A DNA stretch of 10,557 nucleotides. Origin: JAUWQU01 sp964605095 (GTDB lineage: Bacteria > Planctomycetota > Phycisphaerae > SM23-33). The position numbers were made by a program, and so were the translations under genes. The stretch lies in assembly GCA_964605095.1 (NCBI GenBank), contig CAZSBS010000172.1:1-10557 (forward strand), written 5' to 3'. Every line of letters starts with the position of its first letter. Position 1 is the stretch's first letter. The notes beneath the pieces were generated by a model. The model was not told the DNA's origin and did no database searches. It was given only the letters and a program-made list of their open reading frames with translations. Positions 1-5,970 of this stretch are shown here, piece by piece.

Positions 1-149
1 CTGGCTCGTCCTCGGCGACGGCCGACCTGCTACACAAAAACTTAAACTGCTCTAATCAGATGCGCGTGCCGCGGCATCCGAGCCCAAGAGTCAGCACGGC
101 GACCAGATTCAGCAAGCGTCCCGCGTGCGAGTGGTTAACCACAACTCCT
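1..149. other. Left-edge non-coding stretch, no supported gene
   Basis: I see no supported gene here. On the plus strand an open frame enters from the left edge and gives 17 residues (WLVLGDGRPATQKLKLL) before a TAA at 53-55. It could be the tail of a convergent gene, but the piece is too short to judge and I recognise no family. An AT-rich patch around 32-60 stands out from the GC-rich surroundings, and two perfect palindromes lie at 67-76 (TGCCGCGGCA) and 131-142. No intrinsic terminator with a clear U-tract is visible after the transglutaminase-like gene that ends at 150. Confidence 0.4.
131..142. repeat. Perfect 12-bp palindrome GTGGTTAACCAC
   Basis: The 12 bases equal their own reverse complement. 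They lie 7 nt beyond the stop codon of the transglutaminase-like gene. The flanks add a partial outer match (GAGT to the left, ACTC to the right, offset by 3 nt). It could be a protein-binding site or part of a weak transcript-end structure. A 12-bp palindrome can also arise by chance. Confidence 0.3.
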
Positions 150-1850
150 CTATCCCTTGACGCTTCCTGATTTCAGCTCAAACGACCTTACCGCGACGCC
201 TCTCTGGAACGGTGCCGAGATCCTCAACGTTTGCGTGCCCCTTTTCAGTTTTATCTCCGCTGCCGGGGTGGTTCCCCATAACCCGGTCGTGTCAGGAACC
301 TTGACGGTTCCCAGTTTGTTGCCCCCGATGCTGATATTCAGAACCTGGTCGAGATTCGGCGCCGCGACCTTGATCGCCAGAGAATATGTTCCCGCCGCGG
401 GCACGTTGAGAGTGTACTCCACCCAACTATCCTGCACGTTCTTCTGGAAGTTCACCTGTTTGCCGCCAGTGTAACAATCAAGGACGCGGACGCCGGACGT
501 GCCGGAAAACGCGGCCGCGTCAACATGTATTGCTCCCGGCGTGATCCTGACCGGCACCTTGGGCACAGTCGCCTTGGCAGCTTTTGCCGCCTCGATACGC
601 AGTTCCTTTTCGGCCTCCGCCGCATTTGCCGAGGCCGTGACATCCGTCTTCACTGCCGGCGTCGACTGCTGGATCTTGTGGGCAACCGCCATGACCGCGT
701 CCGCCTGCTCCTTGGGTGCAAGCGCGGCGGCAAGCCAGCGCAGGTGTTCAACCTGGGAGAATATGGCCGCGTGCGACCGCTGTTCCACTGCCGAGAGGAA
801 CTCGAGGCCTGACATCCCCACGAGCTTCGAAAACTGCCAGCCGCGGCCATAGCCGACCTTCCAGGCGCTGCCCGGCTGAGGCTCCATCATCGGATAGGCC
901 GTCTTGTAGGCCACGCAGGCATGGGCGGGCTGGCCCACCCCGATGGCCGGGATGCCGAACGCCTGGCAGATCATCACGGCCCATGACGACCTGGGGCCGC
1001 ACTTGCCGCCGCCCGCCAGCACGTTCTTGTAACTGTTGTCAAATTGAACCGGCGAATTTCTGCGCCACACCTCGCTGGTCGAGTTGACCACCAACTCGTT
1101 TTTTCTAAGGTCAGGCCGCCAGGTGTTGATCATTTGGCGCGCCCAGGCCAAGTCCTCGTCCGATGCGCCTGACTGAACAACCTTCTGATATTCCCAAACG
1201 GTAAGATTGTTGAAACTCGGAAACAGTTCCTTGTTCTTCTGGGCGGTCTTGAAGTGCTTGTAGCGCCCCACGGGGTCAGCGGGCGTTTTTGCCTGGCCGG
1301 CGCCCGGACTGCCCGTTCCTGGGGGGGCAAGAGCAGTTGCGATGGCAAGCCGCAGATACAAGCCGTCCTTCGAGTCCGGATCGGCATCGAAGATATTCTT
1401 CCATATCTCCAGTGATCGAACAGGCAGCGTGTAACTGTTCTGTTCCCGGGCGGCCAGCCCCAAAGGAACGGCGCCTTCCAAATACAGATCCATGGCCTGC
1501 CTGTTCTTCAGAAGCCAGGCCAGGAATACCTGGTTGGCTGGATTTGCCTTGGCAAAGGCTCCCAGTTGATCCGCGCCGATCTTGGAAATGAGTTGCCTTT
1601 GATCCACCGTGCAGGCAAAAACCGGATCCTTGAGAAGGTTCGTCATGGCCGGTTCGCCAATCTTGCCGGCCGCGGCCTTGGTATTGAGCCATGCAGTGGC
1701 GTTGGTCAAGTATGCGGCAAAATCAGCGGCCTTGATGGCTGCGTCCAAATCCGTGGCATTGGGTTGCCAGGCTTGGAGCGTCGTGGGAAGCGACCACAAA
1801 ATGGTGGAAGCGAGGAGGAACTTGAATGTTGATTTCCCAAGTGCTTTCAT
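150..1850 (-). CDS. Secreted transglutaminase-like protein with C-terminal carbohydrate-binding-like domain
   Basis: This 566-residue protein begins with a Sec signal peptide (basic MKALGKSTFK, hydrophobic core, likely cleavage after LQA at about residue 27). Residues 30-250 look helical and match no family I know. Residues 278-345 resemble a transglutaminase-like core: Cys284 sits in GGKCGPRS at the start of a helix and His310 in GQPAHACVAY. These are the expected first two members of a Cys-His-Asp triad, but no Asp follows in a matching place, so activity is uncertain. An Ala/Lys-rich linker (about 395-432) leads to a beta-sandwich (437-560) with the look of a CBM6/CBM35-type module (DSWVEYTLNVPAAGTYSLAI). 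The protein probably acts outside the cytoplasm on a protein or glycan-linked substrate. The ATG start is chosen for the signal peptide, although its Shine-Dalgarno is weak. It lies 67 nt after the PDZ/HEAT gene and is likely the last gene of that operon. Confidence 0.75.
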   Translation of the reverse strand: MKALGKSTFKFLLASTILWSLPTTLQAWQPNATDLDAAIKAADFAAYLTNATAWLNTKAAAGKIGEPAMTNLLKDPVFACTVDQRQLISKIGADQLGAFAKANPANQVFLAWLLKNRQAMDLYLEGAVPLGLAAREQNSYTLPVRSLEIWKNIFDADPDSKDGLYLRLAIATALAPPGTGSPGAGQAKTPADPVGRYKHFKTAQKNKELFPSFNNLTVWEYQKVVQSGASDEDLAWARQMINTWRPDLRKNELVVNSTSEVWRRNSPVQFDNSYKNVLAGGGKCGPRSSWAVMICQAFGIPAIGVGQPAHACVAYKTAYPMMEPQPGSAWKVGYGRGWQFSKLVGMSGLEFLSAVEQRSHAAIFSQVEHLRWLAAALAPKEQADAVMAVAHKIQQSTPAVKTDVTASANAAEAEKELRIEAAKAAKATVPKVPVRITPGAIHVDAAAFSGTSGVRVLDCYTGGKQVNFQKNVQDSWVEYTLNVPAAGTYSLAIKVAAPNLDQVLNISIGGNKLGTVKVPDTTGLWGTTPAAEIKLKRGTQTLRISAPFQRGVAVRSFELKSGSVKG

Positions 1851-1917
1851 AAGTGCGATTCCGGCGTGATGCCGTTTCTTGTTGTTGAGGTCAATACGGA
1901 CGTTTTCCTATTCCTGG

Positions 1918-4452
1918 TTACTTCGAGCTGCCCCGTTTCGACGGGGCAACGTTCCGCAGTTTCGGCTGATCTTTCGCGGCTTCGATGGCCTTGATGGCGT
2001 CTTCGACGGCGCCGACTCTCCTGTTATTGAGTTCGCCGGCGGGATATTCGCCCCTCTTGCATTGATCGTTGAGGGCAACGATCAACTCTTTGAGTCCCGG
2101 CACCGCTTCGCGGGCGGCCTTGCCATAGCTCATTATCTCCTTCATGATTTCCCCGGTCCTGCTTTCGCTGCCGTGGCCGCCCTGGGTCTTGGCGAAAATG
2201 ACGCCCGCCTCGATGCCCTCTTTGTAGTGATACTTCGTCAGTGCCCTGAAGGCTCCCATGCGGATCTCGTTGCCAAACATAGTGTCGGCGGGGCACGGCG
2301 TCTTGACGGCGGTGAGGATGTCCGGCGCCAGCGCCTCCATATCCGCCAATGTCAGGCGGTTTTCGAAAAAGCCTCTCAGCGTTGCCCGCGCCATTCCATC
2401 GGGGTTTCCAGCCACGGCCCGGACGGCCGCGTAGAGCAGCTTTGGATCGGCTTGCCTGAGGGCGTCCGCCAGCGGCCCCTGGAACAATGCGGCAGCCAAC
2501 TGGCCATTTGAGATCTGGACGGGATCGGCCCAGGCGATCGGCTTGAGGGGCTCGGCCGTGTCGGCCACCGCCTTGAGTATGGCGGGCAGGGCCGGCCTCG
2601 CCTCGCCTCCCATGTTCCTGATGGCCTTTGCCGCCTTGTACCGCGCCCAACGGTCGTTATTGGAGAGCTGCCGGATCAATACGGGCATCGCCTCGGCGCT
2701 CTTGATGTAACCGAGCGCCTCACATGCGCCTTGGCAGATATGCGCATCTTTGCCTGCCGCCATGGCGATCAGTTGGGGCACCATCGCTTTTGCCTCGGGG
2801 CGCCTGGCCAACTCCTCCGCCGCCCAGCCGCGGACGATGGGCGACCAGTCGCTGAATGCCGCCACGAGTTGCTTCGGCGTCATTTCCTTGCGGTCCGTAT
2901 CGAATCGGCCGGAGGCGACGGCGTCCACCACCTCCTCCTTGCTGAGCAAGTTCGCCGGATTCGCGTCCCGGCCAGTGATGACGAGCTTCTTAAGCGGCAG
3001 CGAATACGTGAGGACATACGAGGCGGTCGGACTCAGGCCGTCGTAGCTGCTCTTGCCGTAATAGGTGTTGTCGTCCGTACTGCCGGGCCCGTATTGCTCG
3101 CCGCCGTCATAGGTGAACGACCCATCGCAGCGCCGCACCAGGTCGAGGTGCCATGAGGCCTCCTTGAAAAACGCCGCCGCCGCGGCCGGACCGCCCACAT
3201 TGGCGCCCAGCGCGCCCCACAAATAACTGAATCCCTGCCCGGTGTGCCCGCATTCCCGGCTGCGGTAGCCGGCGGTGGCCATCTTCGCGAAGAACTGCGC
3301 TTCCCTGACCCGGTTGCCCTGGATGCCGAACAACAGGGCGGAGATGGAGTTCTTGCCATTATTCTCATGGTATGGCCACGGCTCGTGCTCGCCGTAGGGG
3401 ATGGCCCCCTTGTCCACGAAGTAGCCGAAGAACTTGGACGCCCGCTCGATGGCGGGCGCCACCTCGGGATCCCTCACGCCGCATTTGCTGCCCATGATGA
3501 TCGAGAGGTTGGCCGGCAGCCCCGCCATGTTGACCGGGCCGTAGGGCGGGATCGATCCGTGCAGCTTGCCATCGGCCGTCAGGCGCGAAATGCCATGCCC
3601 GAATGTGCCATACATGCCCTGACCCTTGGCGAGCGTGACCGTATACTCATTGATGGCGTGCCGCACTTCCTTGTCGCCGGTGAGCAGGTAATACTCGCAG
3701 AGGAAGAGGTTCCGGTATCCCCAGTCCCAGATCACCATCCCGTCCTTCAATTCCAGCTTCAGCGTGGTCGGCCCCACCTTGTGAGCGAAATCCCGCACGC
3801 GGGGCATGTACTCAGGATTGCCGGTCGCCATCAGCGCCAGGCCGTTTACCATGCCACACCAGCTATTTTCCAACGGCTCTTTTTCGAGAACCTTGCAGGC
3901 CTCGTCGAAGATGCGCTGCGACTTGGGGCACTTGTACGGCGCGGTGTCGCTGTAGGTCCCCATGACTCTCAGCTTGAGTTGCACCTGGTCAGTCTTTCCG
4001 GCCCGCCAGCGAGTCAACTTCAGTATGCCGCCATTGGCCTGCTTCTCGGCCTCCTGAATCGCATAGGCTATGCTCTTGCGGGCGTCGTCGCCGAACAGCT
4101 TGCCGCCGGCGCCGAGGATGACGTCGTCCACTTTCATCACGCCATCCGCCGGCGACTTGGCCCCGACATGGGTCACCAGGATCTGCCGGCTGGCGGCCGT
4201 GGTCCGCCCCTGAAGGCTATCCAGGTAAGTCGCCGGCTTGGTGTAAATCCAGCCGCGAAGCCCCGTGGCGCCCAGGTTGTAAGTTCCCCTGCGATTCACA
4301 CCGGTGGTTTCGCCTTTGGTGAGATCCGGCGGCGTATTATCAGATCTCGCAGATCGCGCCGCTGCCGCCGCGGATGCGCCAATGGCCAGCGCCGCAATGA
4401 TGCTCCCAACCCGGATGAGCCAATGAGATCTGTTTGCCATTCTGTTTGCCAT
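1918..4452 (-). CDS. Secreted PDZ / DUF6288 / HEAT-repeat protein
   Basis: This 844-residue protein has a Sec signal peptide (hydrophobic WLIRVGSIIAALAIGASA, about residues 11-28). Residues about 65-163 form a PDZ-like domain (SPADGVMKVDDVILGAGGKLF, then a LKLTRW strand). Residues 170-490 form a Trp/Tyr/Gly-rich helical domain (IWDWGYRNLFLCEYYLLTGD, HTGQGFSYLWGALGANVGGP), typical of proteins annotated as DUF6288 and suggestive of an alpha/alpha toroid. Residues about 525-825 are HEAT/PBS-lyase-like helical repeats (VRGWAAEELARRP, CQGACEALGYIKSAEAMPVLIRQL, ARYKAAKAIRNMG). No catalytic motif is evident. A binding or scaffolding role outside the cytoplasm fits, but the substrate is unknown. The first ATG is preferred because a GAGG (4463-4466) lies 10 nt upstream; a second ATG 12 nt downstream arises from a tandem duplication. 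The gene sits between the esterase and the transglutaminase-like gene with 67-nt gaps on both sides. Confidence 0.8.
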   Translation of the reverse strand: MANRMANRSHWLIRVGSIIAALAIGASAAAAARSARSDNTPPDLTKGETTGVNRRGTYNLGATGLRGWIYTKPATYLDSLQGRTTAASRQILVTHVGAKSPADGVMKVDDVILGAGGKLFGDDARKSIAYAIQEAEKQANGGILKLTRWRAGKTDQVQLKLRVMGTYSDTAPYKCPKSQRIFDEACKVLEKEPLENSWCGMVNGLALMATGNPEYMPRVRDFAHKVGPTTLKLELKDGMVIWDWGYRNLFLCEYYLLTGDKEVRHAINEYTVTLAKGQGMYGTFGHGISRLTADGKLHGSIPPYGPVNMAGLPANLSIIMGSKCGVRDPEVAPAIERASKFFGYFVDKGAIPYGEHEPWPYHENNGKNSISALLFGIQGNRVREAQFFAKMATAGYRSRECGHTGQGFSYLWGALGANVGGPAAAAAFFKEASWHLDLVRRCDGSFTYDGGEQYGPGSTDDNTYYGKSSYDGLSPTASYVLTYSLPLKKLVITGRDANPANLLSKEEVVDAVASGRFDTDRKEMTPKQLVAAFSDWSPIVRGWAAEELARRPEAKAMVPQLIAMAAGKDAHICQGACEALGYIKSAEAMPVLIRQLSNNDRWARYKAAKAIRNMGGEARPALPAILKAVADTAEPLKPIAWADPVQISNGQLAAALFQGPLADALRQADPKLLYAAVRAVAGNPDGMARATLRGFFENRLTLADMEALAPDILTAVKTPCPADTMFGNEIRMGAFRALTKYHYKEGIEAGVIFAKTQGGHGSESRTGEIMKEIMSYGKAAREAVPGLKELIVALNDQCKRGEYPAGELNNRRVGAVEDAIKAIEAAKDQPKLRNVAPSKRGSSK
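4429..4452 (-). repeat. Tandem 12-bp duplication over the start codon
   Basis: ATGGCAAACAGA occurs twice without a gap (4452-4441 and 4440-4429 on the minus strand), giving the protein start MANRMANR. Both copies supply an in-frame ATG. The only clear Shine-Dalgarno (GAGG at 4463-4466) is spaced for the outer ATG. Either start leaves the signal peptide intact. Confidence 0.9.
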
Positions 4453-4473
4453 GTCGTTTCAACCTCGTTCTGT

Positions 4474-4486
4474 GTGCGCTGCGCAC
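4474..4486. repeat. Palindrome GTGCGC-T-GCGCAC between esterase and DUF6288 genes
   Basis: Perfect 6-bp arms around one central base lie 21 nt upstream of the DUF6288 start and 33 nt after the esterase stop. The short loop and lack of a following U-run argue against an intrinsic terminator. It may be a minor RNA hairpin, a binding site or chance. Confidence 0.25.
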
Positions 4487-4519
4487 TGTCCATTTCCGAC
4501 TCAACCTTTACACGCCTGC

Positions 4520-5494
4520 TTATTTCGGCAGCAGTTCCTTCATCGCTTTGCCCAGGGCATCGCCGATGAGGAAGTACGTTTCCGCGTTCTTGAACTCGTG
4601 GTAGCCTTCCCCCGTAGGGGAATCCTTCTCGGCCCGCACGAAGTCGTGCGTCTCGACGAACTTGACCGTGCCCGCGAACTCCGCCCGGGAGGCCGCGTCC
4701 TTCTGCGCTTTTCGGATCGCCAGTGCGGCAGCCTCCTTGCAGTCGGCGCCCCACGGGCCGGTGAACTCGCCTATCACCACCGGCAGCTTGGGCGCCTTCA
4801 AGTCCCGGCGCACGTCATTGATGAGGTTCACGAGATTCTGCTCATATTCCGGCACGGCGCTCTTCGGGTTGCAGAAGTCGTTCCAGCCATGCCACCAGAC
4901 AAAGCCGGCGAGTTCGTAGCCGCCGCCCGCGTAGCCGGGAAACTGAGCCTTGATGTCGCCGAGGACCATCTTCACCGTGGCCAGCATCTCCGTATAGAAC
5001 GGCCCCACCTTGCCGCCGGAACTGGGCGGGCGGAAATCCTTGTACAGATCCCGGCCGCCCCAGGCCGTCTTTATTATCAACACCTGATTGTCGAAATGGT
5101 TCCCCAGCAAATGGCCGAACTGCATCTCCGGGCCAAACCATTCTCTGCTGCCGAGAGCCCAGCCGTAGCCGAACTCCAGCACACCGTGCCGGCTGCCGAA
5201 TTCGTTCACGTCGTACACCCAGACATCGTCGCGTTTCTCGGCCCAATTGCCCTTGGCATCGACCCAGTCCTTCAGCATGGTCGCCTTGGCGGGGTCTTTC
5301 AGCATGGCCGTCAGCGTGCCCGGCTTTTCGCTGCCGTCCTTGTCCTTCATCGTCACGACGCCCTGGCCTTGCATATTCGACTGGCCGGCGAGGATGAAGA
5401 CCTTGACGGGCTTGGCGGCCCGAGCGGCCGCGGCAGTCGCCAATGACGCAAAGACCGCTGCCGCCAGGGCGATAAACAGCACTTGCTTGCTCAT
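4520..5494 (-). CDS. Secreted SASA-family (sialate O-acetylesterase-like) carbohydrate esterase
   Basis: This 324-residue protein has a Sec signal peptide (about residues 1-27, ending near AARA/A). It is followed directly by the SASA signature VFILAGQSNMQGQG, in which Ser39 is the expected nucleophile. A second block reads AWGGRDLYKDFRPP (144-157), a third FVWWHGWND (198-206, at the place where many relatives have WHQGE-D), and the C-terminal block GYHEFKNAETYFLIGDAL (297-314) supplies His299 as the likely catalytic base. The length fits the family. Members remove O-acetyl groups from sugars such as sialic acid or xylan; the substrate here cannot be read from sequence. The frame is open further upstream to 5581, but the start at 5494 is chosen because AAGGAG lies 8 nt before it and the signal peptide then starts at once. 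It is the first gene of a probable three-gene operon. Confidence 0.85.
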   Translation of the reverse strand: MSKQVLFIALAAAVFASLATAAAARAAKPVKVFILAGQSNMQGQGVVTMKDKDGSEKPGTLTAMLKDPAKATMLKDWVDAKGNWAEKRDDVWVYDVNEFGSRHGVLEFGYGWALGSREWFGPEMQFGHLLGNHFDNQVLIIKTAWGGRDLYKDFRPPSSGGKVGPFYTEMLATVKMVLGDIKAQFPGYAGGGYELAGFVWWHGWNDFCNPKSAVPEYEQNLVNLINDVRRDLKAPKLPVVIGEFTGPWGADCKEAAALAIRKAQKDAASRAEFAGTVKFVETHDFVRAEKDSPTGEGYHEFKNAETYFLIGDALGKAMKELLPK

Positions 5495-5502
5495 GCTTAC
5501 TA

Positions 5503-5508
5503 CTCCTT
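5503..5508 (-). promoter_or_regulatory. Shine-Dalgarno AAGGAG of the esterase gene
   Basis: AAGGAG on the minus strand lies 8 nt before the ATG at 5494. It decides between this start and the longer open frame that begins at 5581, whose extra 29 residues do not look like protein and would bury the signal peptide. Confidence 0.75.
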
Positions 5509-5543
5509 CGCAACGGGTTGGGATATCAGTTGGTACAATAGAA

Positions 5544-5565
5544 CCATGCCTGCCGTCTCGCAGGC
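5544..5565. repeat. Hairpin with CCATGC flank and CGTCT loop (diverged copy)
   Basis: GCCTGC (5548-5553) pairs with GCAGGC (5560-5565) around loop CGTCTC. Together with its left flank it reads CCATGC-CTGC-CGTCT, which resembles the hairpin at 5791-5814 (CCATGC-TTC-CGTCT). The stem bases differ on both sides, yet pairing is kept. It lies about 50 nt upstream of the esterase start, so it would fall in that gene's leader. Confidence 0.5.
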
Positions 5566-5593
5566 GCCGCCAGCCTCCCATGGCCGTGGGGTC

Positions 5594-5628
5594 ATTATAT
5601 TGGCATGCCTGCCGGGGGCATACGGCAA
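5594..5628 (-). promoter_or_regulatory. Possible promoter of the esterase operon
   Basis: A perfect -10 hexamer TATAAT lies on the minus strand at 5599-5594. It would start transcription near 5587, giving a leader of about 93 nt. No good -35 box is seen at 17 nt (TATGCC there); TTGCCG at 5628-5623 is 23 nt away, too far. A weak -35 would fit an activator-dependent promoter, and a direct repeat lies just upstream. This is a suggestion only. Confidence 0.35.
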
Positions 5629-5645
5629 TTCCTACTGCAATTCCT
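5625..5645 (-). repeat. Direct repeat AGGAATTGC x2, 12-nt period
   Basis: On the minus strand AGGAATTGC occurs at 5645-5637 and again at 5633-5625, separated by AGT. The period of 12 nt is close to one helical turn, and the pair sits about 26 to 46 nt upstream of the TATAAT box. That is where an activator dimer often binds. Binding itself is not shown. Confidence 0.4.
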
Positions 5646-5692
5646 CAAAGCGGAGGGGACTTGCCTTGGCGCGCGGCATCGGCCGGGGTCCG

Positions 5693-5733
5693 GGCCGGCG
5701 GGGGGGCCGCCGACGTACTCGCCCCCGCCGGCC
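5693..5733. repeat. GC-only inverted repeat, 12-bp arms
   Basis: GGCCGGCGGGGG (5693-5704) and CCCCCGCCGGCC (5722-5733) are perfect reverse complements separated by 17 nt. The stem is all G-C and would be very stable as RNA on either strand. No U-tract follows on either side, so a classic intrinsic terminator is not supported. A U-less terminator, a transcript-protecting hairpin or a cruciform are alternatives. Confidence 0.5.
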
Positions 5734-5791
5734 GCGCCACGTGCGGGAAAGCCGCGGGCGGTATGGTTCAATGGTCCCTTTCCTGTGGTGC

Positions 5792-5860
5792 CATGCTTCC
5801 GTCTAGGAAGCATGTCCGGGCTCAGAGGGTCAAGACATGCTTCCGCAAAGCCGGAAGCAT
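5792..5860. repeat. Two tandem hairpins from four alternating GGAAGCAT copies
   Basis: Hairpin 1 is CATGCTTCC (5792-5800), loop GTCTA, GGAAGCATG (5806-5814). Hairpin 2 is ATGCTTCCG (5837-5845), loop CAAAGC, CGGAAGCAT (5852-5860). The inner arms also match each other over 11 bp (GGAAGCATGTC at 5806-5816 and GACATGCTTCC at 5834-5844), so the unit can refold into one alternative larger hairpin. This layout resembles REP/BIME-type extragenic repeats. It lies 110-180 nt beyond the GH116 stop. Confidence 0.6.
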
Positions 5861-5876
5861 TGCACCGCGAAAGCGA

Positions 5877-5899
5877 AGCGCGGCGCCGCGGTCCGCGCT
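5877..5899 (-). terminator. GC-rich hairpin downstream of GH116, possible U-less terminator
   Basis: AGCGCGG (5877-5883) pairs with CCGCGCT (5893-5899) around a 9-nt loop, about 70-95 nt after the GH116 stop. There is no following U-run. It could slow or end transcription, but the sequence alone does not prove this. Confidence 0.25.
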
Positions 5900-5970
5900 G
5901 CCTGGAACCGTGCCGCGGGCCTCTACAAAGTCAATCGCGGCCTGGATCGTGGCTGGCTCCTGCCGCGCTG

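Larger units (their letters stand above)
5495..5970. other. 476-nt intergenic region dense in inverted repeats
   Basis: No convincing gene lies between the GH116 stop and the esterase start. Small open frames here on either strand are made of GC-rich repeat sequence and have no recognisable domain. The stretch holds at least five inverted repeats (5548-5565, 5693-5733, 5792-5814, 5837-5860, 5877-5899), a short direct repeat and a possible promoter, listed separately. It is probably the boundary between the GH116 transcript and the esterase operon, and may also hold a mobile or structural repeat element. Confidence 0.6.

Noticed and set aside
2..55. Tail of a plus-strand gene entering from the left
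   Set aside because: Only 17 codons are visible and all three plus frames are short. Nothing allows a family call, so it is not listed as a gene.
1862..1874. CGGC-GTGAT-GCCG stem between the DUF6288 and transglutaminase-like genes
   Set aside because: Only a 4-bp stem with no U-run; too weak for a terminator and expected by chance.
3244..4569. 441-codon open frame on the plus strand opposite the DUF6288 gene
   Set aside because: Its product has no domain, is rich in Arg/Gly/Pro/His and lies fully antisense to a gene with clear signal peptide, PDZ and HEAT repeats. Long antisense frames are common in GC-rich DNA.
5495..5581. Longer start for the esterase (29 extra residues)
   Set aside because: The extension is not protein-like and would place the signal peptide inside the protein. 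The inner ATG has an AAGGAG at 8 nt.
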